In this document: piece after piece, positions 44,331-52,820 of the stretch
How positions within the stretch are numbered: position 1 is the first letter of the stretch
Layout: every line of letters begins with the position of its first letter
Assembly: GCF_900141745.1 (NCBI RefSeq)
Contig: NZ_FSRM01000002.1
Coordinates: forward strand, 62,001-126,000
Direction of reading: 5' to 3'
Source of the DNA: Paraburkholderia phenazinium
GTDB lineage: Bacteria > Pseudomonadota > Gammaproteobacteria > Burkholderiales > Burkholderiaceae
DNA: 64,000 bases
Notes under the pieces: model-generated
Seen by the model: only the letters and a program-made list of their open reading frames with translations
What the model was told of the DNA's origin: nothing
Database searches by the model: none
Made by a program: the position numbers and the translations under genes

Positions 44331-45653
44331 TCATGCGGGTACGTGAGCCACGCCCGCCGCGCTTTCCTGTTCGGGAATCGGTTTGCGCACCAGCAGCAGA
44401 TAGGCCATCGCCCCGGCGCCTGCGATGCCCGCCGCCGTCAATAGCGCCGGCACGAACGACGACGCCTGGGCGATAAAGCCGGTCGCGATCGGCGCCAGCG
44501 CGCCGCCGAGAAAGCCGCCGAAGTTCTGGATGGCTGCCAGCGACGCGATCCGGCTGGGCGGCGCTGCTGCTGTCGCCAATGCCCATGACGAAGCCGCCGC
44601 CGCGTTGCCTAAAAAGACCACCACCGAAATGCAGGCGACCGCGATCGCATTGCTCTCGACGAGAGCAGCCGGAATCGTGAAGACCATCATGCCGAGCATC
44701 GAGACCACCACCGCGTTGCGGCGGCTCGCCACCGGCGAACGGCTGCCCCGGGTAATCAGATCGGAGAACCAGCCCGCCACCAGCGAGCCGACGATGCCGC
44801 ACAGGAACGGCACAGATGCCGCGAAGCCGGTATGGATCAGGCTCATGTGCCGCTCGATCGTCAGATAGCCCGGCAACCAGGTCAGATAAACCCAGTTGAG
44901 ATACACCGAGCCGAAGAAGCCGATCAGCATCCCCCAGGTCGTCCCATACGAAAACAGACCGCGCCATTCGGCGAACGTGAGCTTGGGGGGTACTTCGCCT
45001 GCAGACTGGCTGCCCTCGTCGAGATAGCAGCGCTCCGCCTCGGTCATCTGCGACTTGTCCGGATCGCGGTACAACGCAAACCAGATGATTGCGACCACAA
45101 GACCCAGCATGCCCGTTGCAATAAAGGCCCAACGCCAGTTGAAGGACACCACGACAAACGACAGGCATAGCGGTGCAAGCGCGCTCCCCAACGGCGAGGC
45201 CGCGTTGTAGATGCCGGTGGGCGTGCCGCGCGAGCGCAACGGGAACCAGTTGCTCACGACCCGGGCGGCCGAAGGAAACTGCGGCGCTTCGCCAATGCCG
45301 AGCACGGCGCGTGCAACGATAAAGAAGCCGAAGCTGGACGCGAGGCCACCCGCCATCTGCGCCAGCGACCACACAACAAGCCCGATGCCCAGCAGCCGGC
45401 GCGGGCCAATGCGATCGACCAGTCCGCCAATCGGTAACTGACACACAGCGTAGATCCACAGAAATGCGGACAGCAGCAGGCCCATCTGACCGAGCGAAAG
45501 TCCGAGCTCGGCACGAATCATCGGGTTGGCGACAGCCAGCGTGCCGCGATCCATGTAGTTGACGACACCGCTCACCATCAGCAGCACGAGCGCGACATGC
45601 TGGGCTCGGCGGATTGCTGGCGGGGCGGGCTGACTTTGCGCGGTATCGCTCAT
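44331..45653 (-). CDS. MFS transporter (ACS family, sugar-acid type) 1
   Basis: A 440-aa carrier with about 12 spans of the anion:cation symporter group. NYMDRGTLAVANPMIRAELG and GGLVDRIGPRRLL are the family signatures; GIGEAPQFPSAARVVSNWFP also fits glucarate/galactonate carriers. It is likely to import an organic or sugar acid. It follows the other ACS carrier by 66 bases and precedes the second DHDPS gene. Confidence 0.9.
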   Translation of the reverse strand: MSDTAQSQPAPPAIRRAQHVALVLLMVSGVVNYMDRGTLAVANPMIRAELGLSLGQMGLLLSAFLWIYAVCQLPIGGLVDRIGPRRLLGIGLVVWSLAQMAGGLASSFGFFIVARAVLGIGEAPQFPSAARVVSNWFPLRSRGTPTGIYNAASPLGSALAPLCLSFVVVSFNWRWAFIATGMLGLVVAIIWFALYRDPDKSQMTEAERCYLDEGSQSAGEVPPKLTFAEWRGLFSYGTTWGMLIGFFGSVYLNWVYLTWLPGYLTIERHMSLIHTGFAASVPFLCGIVGSLVAGWFSDLITRGSRSPVASRRNAVVVSMLGMMVFTIPAALVESNAIAVACISVVVFLGNAAAASSWALATAAAPPSRIASLAAIQNFGGFLGGALAPIATGFIAQASSFVPALLTAAGIAGAGAMAYLLLVRKPIPEQESAAGVAHVPA

Positions 45654-45719
45654 GCTCGCTGTCTCCGTCTCATAGCAGGTATGACTGCGTCATCGCAGTT
45701 GTTTGCCACCTCGTGCGTG

Positions 45720-47066
45720 TCAAACTTCAGCGCGCAAAGGCTCGGCCGGATCGGACACGCGGCGATCGGCCTGCGCGGGACGCAGCATGGCAAGCAGAAG
45801 TGCCGCTACGAGGCCGCTCGCCGCAAGCACATAAAGTCCCGCAGGCACCGAGTGAAACGACGCCTCGACGGCATTGCGCACGGTCGGCGCAAAGAAACCG
45901 CCAAGATTGCCGATCGCGTTGATCACCGCGAAACCGCCCGCCGCTGCGGTGCCGCCCAGATAGGCCGCTGGAAATGTCCAGAAGATCGGCTGTACCGTCA
46001 TGATGCCCATCGTGACGAAACAGAGGGCCATGATCGCCCCAACGGGACCCATATTGGCCGATACCGCAAGACCACACGCGATAGAGAGAGCCGAGAGCAC
46101 CGCGAAACCACGCCGGTGTCCGGTACGCACCGCGAAGCCCGGATAAAACGCACCCGCCACGATGGCGCAGGCCCACGGAATGGCCGAAATCAGCCCGACG
46201 TGCAGGCCCACTTTGACATGCAGCAGCGCGCTTACCTGGGTCGGCAAATAAAACGCCACCCCGTAGCCTGCAATCTGGATCGAGAAATAGAGGAGCGCGA
46301 AATGCAGCAGCTTCGGATCGACCAGTGCGGCACGGAAAGTCATCTTGCCGATTTTCTGTTTCTGCCGATCTTCAGCAGCAAGTGCACGCGCGAGCGCTCG
46401 TGCTTCATCGCGCGGCATCCACTTCGCGTCTTCGGGACGATTACACAGATAGAAATAGCCGCACACGCCTACCACCGACGCCAGCAGGCCTTCGACCAGG
46501 AACATCAATTGCCAGCCGTGCAGGCCGAACAGGCCATCGAGCTCAAGCAGCATGCCCGATAGCGGACCGCCCAGCATCAACGCGAGCGGCGAGCCGAAGT
46601 AGAAGATCCCCATGATCTGTCCGCGTGCGCGAGCCGGAAACCAGTACGTCATGTAGAGAACCGCACCTGGGAACAGTCCCGCCTCGGCGGCGCCCAGAAA
46701 GAACCGGATGAACGAGAACAGCGAATCGCTCGACGCGTATGCCATGGCCGCCGAAATCAGCCCCCATGTGACCATGATGCGCGAAAGCCAGACACGCGCG
46801 CCGACACGATGCATCATCAGATTGCTTGGCACTTCGAACAACGCGTAGGCGATGAAGAAAATACCTGCGCCGAAGGCGAATGCAGCGTTGCTCACGCCCG
46901 TCGACGCCTGATAGGACTGCTGCGCAAAACCGATGTTCGCCCGATCGAGGTACGACAGCATGTACATCAGGATCAGAAACGGCACGATCCGCCACTTGGC
47001 GCGCCTGATTGCGCGCTCCACCAAAACCTCTTCATCGCCGTGCACGGGGTGCAGGTTCGTCTCCAT
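45720..47066 (-). CDS. MFS transporter (ACS family) 2
   Basis: A 448-aa carrier with about 12 spans. MYMLSYLDRANIGFAQQSY and FLGAAEAGLFPGAVLYMTYW are typical of the tartrate/phthalate-type ACS group. Two ACS carriers in one operon suggest two related substrates or import plus export. AAGGAGACGAG directly precedes the ATG. Confidence 0.92.
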   Translation of the reverse strand: METNLHPVHGDEEVLVERAIRRAKWRIVPFLILMYMLSYLDRANIGFAQQSYQASTGVSNAAFAFGAGIFFIAYALFEVPSNLMMHRVGARVWLSRIMVTWGLISAAMAYASSDSLFSFIRFFLGAAEAGLFPGAVLYMTYWFPARARGQIMGIFYFGSPLALMLGGPLSGMLLELDGLFGLHGWQLMFLVEGLLASVVGVCGYFYLCNRPEDAKWMPRDEARALARALAAEDRQKQKIGKMTFRAALVDPKLLHFALLYFSIQIAGYGVAFYLPTQVSALLHVKVGLHVGLISAIPWACAIVAGAFYPGFAVRTGHRRGFAVLSALSIACGLAVSANMGPVGAIMALCFVTMGIMTVQPIFWTFPAAYLGGTAAAGGFAVINAIGNLGGFFAPTVRNAVEASFHSVPAGLYVLAASGLVAALLLAMLRPAQADRRVSDPAEPLRAEV

Positions 47067-47135
47067 CTCGTCTCCTTGTTGTTCCCTTGAAGGGATACCG
47101 CATCCGGTCTCGTGCCGGTGATCGTGGACGGCGGT

Positions 47136-48560
47136 TTAAACCACCTTGCCGGGATTGAGCAGATTCAGCGGATCGAGCGCGGCTTTCAGGCGGCGCATCA
47201 GGGCAAGCTCAGGTTCGCTGCGCGTGTACGGCAGCCACGGCTTCTTGGTGATGCCGATGCCATGTTCAGCTGAGATCGTCCCACCGAACTTTTGTACGAG
47301 ACCGTAGACAATCGCGGTGATCTCTTGTTTCGGTTGCGGCGAAGCACCCGGCACGCAGGCGACGATATGCAGGTTGCCATCGCCGACGTGCCCATAGAAG
47401 AGTGCAACCGCGTCGGCAAAGCGGGCGCGCAAGGCTGCGAGACATGCGTTCACGTATTCGTCCATGACCGCGACCGGCAAGCCGATGTCGAATGGTTCGT
47501 GAGGCCCGAGGACCTGCGGAAATTCCGCACAGGCATCGCGCACGCCCCAGAACGCCTGTACGTCCGCGAGCGATTGAGCCAGCGCTCCGTCGGCGAGTAC
47601 GCCTTCTTCGATCTGATGCATCAACCAGGACTCGAAACGCGGAGCGTCGTACGCCGCATCCATCCCCTGGGCTTCGATCAGCACGTAGCAGGCATGCTCG
47701 CCCGGCAGCGGATTGCTCACGCCGGGTACACGCTGCGTGACCGTCTGCCAGTAATCCGGCCACATCACCTCGAAGGCGGACAGGAGCGGCCCTAAACCGC
47801 GGCGTGCCGCGTTCAGAAACACGACCAGCTTGTCGTAGCTTTCGAGTGCGCACAGCGCTGCCATCGTGCAGCCCGGTTTGGCAGACAGGCGCAGGACCAT
47901 GCGCGTGATGATGCCGAGTGTCCCTTCGCTGCCGATGAACAGATGCTTGAGGTCATAGCCCGCATTGTTCTTCAGCATCTTGTTGAGATTCGTCACCACG
48001 CTGCCATCCGGCAGCACGACTTCGAGCCCCAGCACCATTTCACGCGCCATGCCGTAGCGGATCACACGGTTGCCGCCCGCGTTCGTAGACAGATTGCCGC
48101 CGATCGCGCACGAGCCACGCGCACCGAGGTCCAGGGGAATGAAGAAACCGGCCTCATCCGCGGCCTCCTGCACGTTCTGCAGCGGCGTGCCCGCCTTGAC
48201 CGTCATAGTTGCCGATGCAGGGTCGATCTCTTCGATCCCCACCATGCGCTCGAGCGACAACGCCACCGCCCCCTCGATGGGCCTGGCGCCGCCGCACAGT
48301 CCCGTCAATCCGCCCTGCGGTACCACCGGGACGCGATACTGCGCACAGATGCGCATCGCCGCAGCCACGCCGGGCGTGTCCGTAGGACGCAACACCGCCA
48401 GGGGCCGCTGGGGCCCGAGCGTGCTCCAGTCCTGTTCGTTACGTGTGGGGATGTCGTTGCCGGTCAGCACAGCGGCAGCACCGAGGGCATCGCGCAATGC
48501 GGCGAACAACGCCTCGGATGTATCGCCGGCCCTCTCGGGCAAGCAGATTTCGTGGTCCAT
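47136..48560 (-). CDS. FAD-linked 2-hydroxyacid dehydrogenase (GlcD/DLD type)
   Basis: A 474-aa flavoprotein of the PCMH/FAD_binding_4 class. VPVVPQGGLTGLCGGARP and GGNLSTNAGGNRVIRYG bind FAD; YGHVGDGNLHIV and SAEHGIGITKK are the C-terminal active-site signatures of D-lactate, glycolate and D-2-hydroxyglutarate dehydrogenases. It is probably the oxidiser of a hydroxyacid formed by the neighbouring pathway. ATG 48560 with GGAG upstream; the longer frame to 48602 is rejected. Confidence 0.92.
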   Translation of the reverse strand: MDHEICLPERAGDTSEALFAALRDALGAAAVLTGNDIPTRNEQDWSTLGPQRPLAVLRPTDTPGVAAAMRICAQYRVPVVPQGGLTGLCGGARPIEGAVALSLERMVGIEEIDPASATMTVKAGTPLQNVQEAADEAGFFIPLDLGARGSCAIGGNLSTNAGGNRVIRYGMAREMVLGLEVVLPDGSVVTNLNKMLKNNAGYDLKHLFIGSEGTLGIITRMVLRLSAKPGCTMAALCALESYDKLVVFLNAARRGLGPLLSAFEVMWPDYWQTVTQRVPGVSNPLPGEHACYVLIEAQGMDAAYDAPRFESWLMHQIEEGVLADGALAQSLADVQAFWGVRDACAEFPQVLGPHEPFDIGLPVAVMDEYVNACLAALRARFADAVALFYGHVGDGNLHIVACVPGASPQPKQEITAIVYGLVQKFGGTISAEHGIGITKKPWLPYTRSEPELALMRRLKAALDPLNLLNPGKVV

Positions 48561-48646
48561 CGTGTCTCCTTCCCTGTTTTCGCAGCGTGCGCGGGTTCGC
48601 ATCGGCCCGGTGCGTGAATACCGGGCGGTGGATTGCGCTTACCCCG

Positions 48647-49531
48647 TCACACCGTCGTCCGAGCTAGCAGCGCGCGCGGCAATGCGGCTTTTACATCCGC
48701 GTCAATCGCCATGAGCGGCGCGCGTACGCGGCGCCATCCGTCGTTGCCCTGGCAAGCGGCGACCCATGCCTTGAGAAGCGGCACAAAGGGCTGACCTGCC
48801 ACTGCCCGCAGCAGATCCTTTAGCACGCCGAAGTCTGTGTCCTGTTCGCTGTCGTAAGACGCGCGAACCTGCTCTGGCGCGATGTTGGCCAGCCCGCAGA
48901 TCGATCCGGCAGCGCCCGCTGCCCGCGCGCGTCCAATCGTGTCCTCTGCGCCCACATAGACTTTCAGGCCGGGATGATTGCGGATCAGCGCGAGCGAATG
49001 ATCGAGGTTCCCGCTGCTGTCCTTGATGCCGTCTATCACGTTCCCGTAGCGCTGACGCAGTGTCGCGATCGCCTGGTCGTCGAAACTCACTCCGGATACC
49101 TGAGGAATGTGATAGAGGATGACGCGCAAGCCCGGATCGCCGGCGGCGTCGATCACCTGACCGATCGATTCGACCACGCCGGCGCTGCTGACATCCTTGA
49201 AATAGAACGGAGGTAAAAGCAAGACACGGCGGCAGCCCTGCGCCAGCGCATGCCACGTCAAGGAGATCGCGTCGCCCAGTGCTGCAGCGCCCGCGCCGAC
49301 CACCAGATCACCACTGCTGATTCCGCGCCCGAGCAGCCCTTCGAGCGCTGCGCTCCGTTCGGCGACCGTGAACGACTGGCCCTCGCCGGTCGTGCCGAAC
49401 AGAGTAATGCCGTGTAAGCCGCGCCGCAGCAGATCTGCCGAATGCTGCGCCAGCAGCGCCACATCCGCGCGGTTCGCAGCATCGAGCGGCGTCGTCACTG
49501 CTGCCAGCACGCCCTGTCCTTCGAAAGACAT
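48647..49531 (-). CDS. DHDPS/N-acetylneuraminate lyase-superfamily aldolase (first copy)
   Basis: A 294-aa TIM-barrel aldolase or dehydratase. GITLFGTTGEGQSFTVAER carries the substrate-carboxylate loop, Tyr is in VILYHIPQVSG and the Schiff-base Lys in IDGIKDSSGN. Relatives act on 2-keto-3-deoxy acids or dihydrodipicolinate precursors. It leads the operon. GGAGACGGG precedes the ATG. A possible GntR site lies at 49641-49649. Confidence 0.9.
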   Translation of the reverse strand: MSFEGQGVLAAVTTPLDAANRADVALLAQHSADLLRRGLHGITLFGTTGEGQSFTVAERSAALEGLLGRGISSGDLVVGAGAAALGDAISLTWHALAQGCRRVLLLPPFYFKDVSSAGVVESIGQVIDAAGDPGLRVILYHIPQVSGVSFDDQAIATLRQRYGNVIDGIKDSSGNLDHSLALIRNHPGLKVYVGAEDTIGRARAAGAAGSICGLANIAPEQVRASYDSEQDTDFGVLKDLLRAVAGQPFVPLLKAWVAACQGNDGWRRVRAPLMAIDADVKAALPRALLARTTV

Positions 49532-49640
49532 AACCCGTCTCCTTCAGTCATACGTCCCGGCGGCGCCACCTCCGCACGGGCGTTCGAAATCGATCCGGCG
49601 CGACCCAGCCATCATCCAATGACGGACCGAACTGTAGCTG

Positions 49641-49649
49641 ACATGTTAG
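49641..49649. promoter_or_regulatory. ACATGTTAG motif, possible GntR (FCD) site, operon copy
   Basis: ACATGTTAG lies between the GntR gene and the DHDPS gene it should control, 110 bases upstream of that start. The same 9 bases lie before the GntR gene itself. The surrounding CTGACATGTTAG is a near-palindrome. Confidence 0.4.
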
Positions 49650-49733
49650 TTAGAAATCAGTGGGCCGTCAAAGAAGAATTTTTACGGAGCGTAAGCGATA
49701 TGCCTCGGGCCGACCTGGCGGCCCGTAGCCCTG

Positions 49734-50429
49734 CTAGCCGAAGTTGCCCATCGAGCGCTGGCGCGCGTTCTCGATATGCGTGCCGAGCAGACCGACCGCT
49801 TTTTCCACGTTGCGCTCACGAATGGCCGCGATCAGTTCGAGGTGTTCATCCATCGTCGGAACCACCACCTCGGGCTTCAGGACCACATGTTCGAGGCGGA
49901 TCAGGCGGATGCGCAGACTGTTGACGCGATAGATATTGGAGACGATATCGTTGCCCATCGCATCGATCATCATGTCGTGCAGACCCCAGTCGACTGTCTG
50001 GGCGTCGTTGAGAAGACGATCGTCGATTTTCTTGGCAACCGCCCGGCGCACGATATCCCTGTGCGCCCGCTCGATTTTTTCGAGGTCGGCGTCGGATGCG
50101 GTACGGGTGAAATTTGCAACCGCCTCCCGCTCAAGCATGAGGCGCAGTTGAAAGGCGTTGCGGATCAACCGCAGATCGACATGACAGACCTGCAGACCGC
50201 GGTTCGGCACGGTCTTGATGAGACCCTCGGCTTCGAGGCGCGGCACCATTTCACGAATCGCGCCAAGCGGCATATCGGTCAGGACCATCAGTTCGCGTTG
50301 CGAGACGAATTGCCCAGGCCGGATATTGGCGTTCAGGATTTGCTGCGTGAAATTTTCATAAGCGACGAGGCGGAGAGACTTTCCCTGGCTCTCGTCCAGG
50401 TCCGTCTTTGCCGGTGTCATTGTATTCAT
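49734..50429 (-). CDS. GntR-family regulator (FCD/FadR type)
   Basis: A 231-aa regulator. N-terminal winged helix VSQRELMVLTDMPLGAIREMV and EGLIKTVPNRGLQV; C-terminal all-helical FCD effector domain (AFQLRLMLEREAVANF, HDMMIDAMGN, MDEHLELIAAI). The FCD ligand histidines are partly visible (H in LHDMM, H in DEHLEL). It is upstream of and co-oriented with the five-gene catabolic operon, so it is its likely repressor. Confidence 0.9.
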   Translation of the reverse strand: MNTMTPAKTDLDESQGKSLRLVAYENFTQQILNANIRPGQFVSQRELMVLTDMPLGAIREMVPRLEAEGLIKTVPNRGLQVCHVDLRLIRNAFQLRLMLEREAVANFTRTASDADLEKIERAHRDIVRRAVAKKIDDRLLNDAQTVDWGLHDMMIDAMGNDIVSNIYRVNSLRIRLIRLEHVVLKPEVVVPTMDEHLELIAAIRERNVEKAVGLLGTHIENARQRSMGNFG

Positions 50430-50462
50430 AGCCGGTCTCGCGTACGTGTTGGTTGCACGGCA

Positions 50463-50471
50463 ACATGTTAG
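50463..50471. promoter_or_regulatory. ACATGTTAG motif, possible GntR (FCD) site, autoregulatory copy
   Basis: ACATGTTAG lies 34 bases upstream of the GntR start, inside the palindrome AACATGTT, next to a second palindrome CACGTACGTG (50472-50481). The region is a plausible autoregulatory operator. Confidence 0.4.
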
Positions 50472-50541
50472 CACGTACGTGTACGCTGCCAGCCGTCGCG
50501 AGATGGGGGCGGAGAGTCACGCGGCGATGCGCATTGGCCCC

Positions 50542-50781
50542 TTACTCATATACATTGATATGCCGATCGAGGTAGATAATTGCGGCATCAGGAGATTCGG
50601 CCTCATAGATCGGCTTGCCCGCGTAGAGAACTGTGCAGCCGCGTACCGAGAGTGCGGGAAGCGGGTCCCTGGCGGTGAAGCCTGCTGTAGCGGTAGCGTC
50701 AATCTCGCAGGCGAACAGGAGATCGCCTGCGCTGGCCAACTCGAATTCGAATGAAGGCGATAAGCAAAGATCCCTTCGCAT
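50542..50781 (-). CDS. small hypothetical protein
   Basis: A 79-aa acidic protein with no signal or membrane segment. It starts MRRDLCLSPSFEFEL and ends in an IIYLDRHINVYE-type tail. I do not recognise it. The ribosome site is weak (GGAA). Codon use looks coding rather than random. Confidence 0.45.
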   Translation of the reverse strand: MRRDLCLSPSFEFELASAGDLLFACEIDATATAGFTARDPLPALSVRGCTVLYAGKPIYEAESPDAAIIYLDRHINVYE

Positions 50782-51199
50782 AGGTAATTCCGGTCACATG
50801 GTCCGTCTGGGAGCACACATACTCTCACCACAATTTGAATATCCCTATGTGCAGACTCTTACGCTTCATTTCCGGCAAATCGCAACAGACGAGTATCCCC
50901 GTTTGCTCACCGGCGCAAGCGGGCGCAGCTCGAGAAAGATTTAGTAACGGTCGCGAAGGAAAAAGCGCCCAGACCGCAAAAGTCTGAGCGAAGCCATCGG
51001 GAGCCCGACGGCGGAGGTATTCAAGGTGACAAGGCGAAAGCGGCGCGCTACTGCGGTCGAAACCGGTAGCGAGCCCGCTCTCTGCACGGCGCCGCTCGGC
51101 GACCGTGCGCACTCATAGCGTGGTGTTCAAACGGCCAGATGCGCCCGCTATTCTTCCGCAGCGCGGAATCAGGGCATCAATGCATCAGTGGCAGGGCCT

Positions 51200-51490
51200 T
51201 TAGTTCTGGTTGGAACTCGACACGGCCGGCTTCGCCATATCCGACGAACCGTTTGCGACGCCACCCACATCCGTCGCACCGTTTTGTGCTGCTATTTTGG
51301 CCTCAGCAGCCTGAATCTGCGCAGGATAAGCGTTTTGGTCACCGTCGCCCGGGTAATAGCCAGCCTGTTCGACCTGGACCAATTGAGCGTGCACTTCCGC
51401 ACGGGTGAGAGGCTGGTTCGATTGAGCGAACACAGCAACCGGTGCAGCAAACGCAGCGGCAACGACAACGGTTTGAATAAGGGATTTCAT
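51200..51490 (-). CDS. DUF4148 secreted protein (copy 6)
   Basis: A 96-aa protein with signal peptide ending AVFAQ, core TRAEVHAQLVQVEQAGYYP and YPAQIQAAEAKIAAQNG. It lacks the C-x6-C tail and ends SSSNQN. It is closest in core to copies 1 and 2, so the family is dispersed over at least 42 kb here. GGAGG lies before the ATG. No GGAATAA element is seen upstream. Confidence 0.85.
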   Translation of the reverse strand: MKSLIQTVVVAAAFAAPVAVFAQSNQPLTRAEVHAQLVQVEQAGYYPGDGDQNAYPAQIQAAEAKIAAQNGATDVGGVANGSSDMAKPAVSSSNQN

Positions 51491-51649
51491 GGCTAATACC
51501 TCCAGACTTTTGTTTGTCCTGCTACGAACAACCCTGTTCGTCAGTCAGCGTCTACAGTCTAGGTAAGTACGCGTTTAAGATTAACCCCCGCGTCCGAAAG
51601 GGATTATTGTCAAATAGCCGTTAACCCTAATGAAAGGTTGACCGTTGGC

Positions 51650-52099
51650 TCAATGCCTGCTGGCTCTGCGAAGGCCCAAGGCGCCCATGATGGCCCCGGC
51701 GATGCCCGTAATCGCGCCCACAATGCCCGCGATCAGGGCCACGTAGCTGATCCAGTTGGTGGTGGTCTCGGGGACCTTCGCGGGAAGTGCCGATGCGATC
51801 ACGACAGGCGGCGGCGCGGAGACTTTGTTCGGCGGAGCTTCCGCGGGAAGCGCGGTTGCGGTCACGCTCGGGGTCGCCACGACCGATACGGACGTGGACG
51901 TCCCAGGCGTTGCATAAAGCCCTGCAGCGAGCGCCATGGATGCGGCCGGGGTATCCCGTGCGATATCGCCAGCCAAAGCGACCGTCCCATGCGCTGAGAA
52001 AAGCAGCGTTGCCACGAGCGGTAGCAGACGGCCCCTCGCACGTCGTGATTGGCAAGCGGATGCGTCGATGCGCGCCGCTGTGAAGCGTTCTTGTTTCAT
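51650..52099 (-). CDS. hypothetical protein with signal peptide and C-terminal membrane span
   Basis: A 149-aa protein. An N-terminal basic stretch leads into a signal-like segment (LLPLVATLLFSAHGTVALAG), then an Ala/Ser/Thr/Pro-rich linker, then one glycine-rich membrane span near the C-terminus (WISYVALIAGIVGAITGIAG) and a short basic end. The function is unknown. The start at 52099 is preferred over 52159 because it keeps the signal near the N-terminus. Confidence 0.6.
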   Translation of the reverse strand: MKQERFTAARIDASACQSRRARGRLLPLVATLLFSAHGTVALAGDIARDTPAASMALAAGLYATPGTSTSVSVVATPSVTATALPAEAPPNKVSAPPPVVIASALPAKVPETTTNWISYVALIAGIVGAITGIAGAIMGALGLRRASRH

Positions 52100-52215
52100 C
52101 CCCCGTCCATCCAGGCACCGTGTAGGCATATCATGTCGTAGCCTGTCCATCGGGGTCAATATAGGTGCGGCAGAAAACGGCGTTCAGGCAAATGATTTAA
52201 TCGAGTTCCATCAAC

Positions 52216-52806
52216 GTGAGTCACACTCTTTCAACATCCGTCTCTGCAGAACTCGAAATCCGCAAGAGCCGCTTTATCGCCTATGCCATTCCCGTTGCGG
52301 ACCGCGATGCTGCGATGGTCGAACTGCGCCGCCTGCGTGAAACGCATCCCGCTGCTACACACGTGTGCTGGGCGTTGCTCGCCGGGGGACATTCCGGCAT
52401 GTCCGACGACGGCGAGCCTTCCGGCACCGCCGGCAGGCCGATCCTCGAAGTACTGCGCCATCACGATCTCGACGGCGTGCTGGCCGCCGTCGTGCGCTAC
52501 TATGGCGGGGTGAAGCTGGGTGCGGGCGGCCTCGTGCGCGCGTATGCCGATTCGATTGCTCGTGTGCTGCAGGACGCGCCGCGCATCGAACGGATTGCGC
52601 AAACCTTGTTGACAGTGGAGATCGGCTATCCCGACGAAGCGCGCGTGCGCCGCTGGATCGAACAGGAAGGTTATGCGCTTGCTGATAGCGGGTATGAAAT
52701 GGAAGTGCGGCTGACGATCGGCATGCCTGTTACCGCACTGGACGCGGCGCGCGAAGCCTTGCGGGATATGACGCAAGGACGCGCCGTGTTGCACGACGCG
52801 CCGTGA
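52216..52806 (+). CDS. YigZ/IMPACT-family protein
   Basis: A 196-aa protein of the YigZ/UPF0029 family. IRKSRFIAYAIPV at the N-terminus, HVCWALLAGGHSGMSDDGEP and GTAGRPIL form the conserved IMPACT core, with YYGGVKLGAGGLVRAY following. The exact role in bacteria is not settled; translation-related functions are proposed. The start is GTG at 52216 with no clear ribosome site. Confidence 0.9.
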   Translation: MSHTLSTSVSAELEIRKSRFIAYAIPVADRDAAMVELRRLRETHPAATHVCWALLAGGHSGMSDDGEPSGTAGRPILEVLRHHDLDGVLAAVVRYYGGVKLGAGGLVRAYADSIARVLQDAPRIERIAQTLLTVEIGYPDEARVRRWIEQEGYALADSGYEMEVRLTIGMPVTALDAAREALRDMTQGRAVLHDAP

Positions 52807-52820
52807 CGCCCGGCTGATAC

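Noticed and set aside
45597..46562. 321-codon open frame opposite an ACS carrier
   Set aside because: Shadow of a clear MFS gene.
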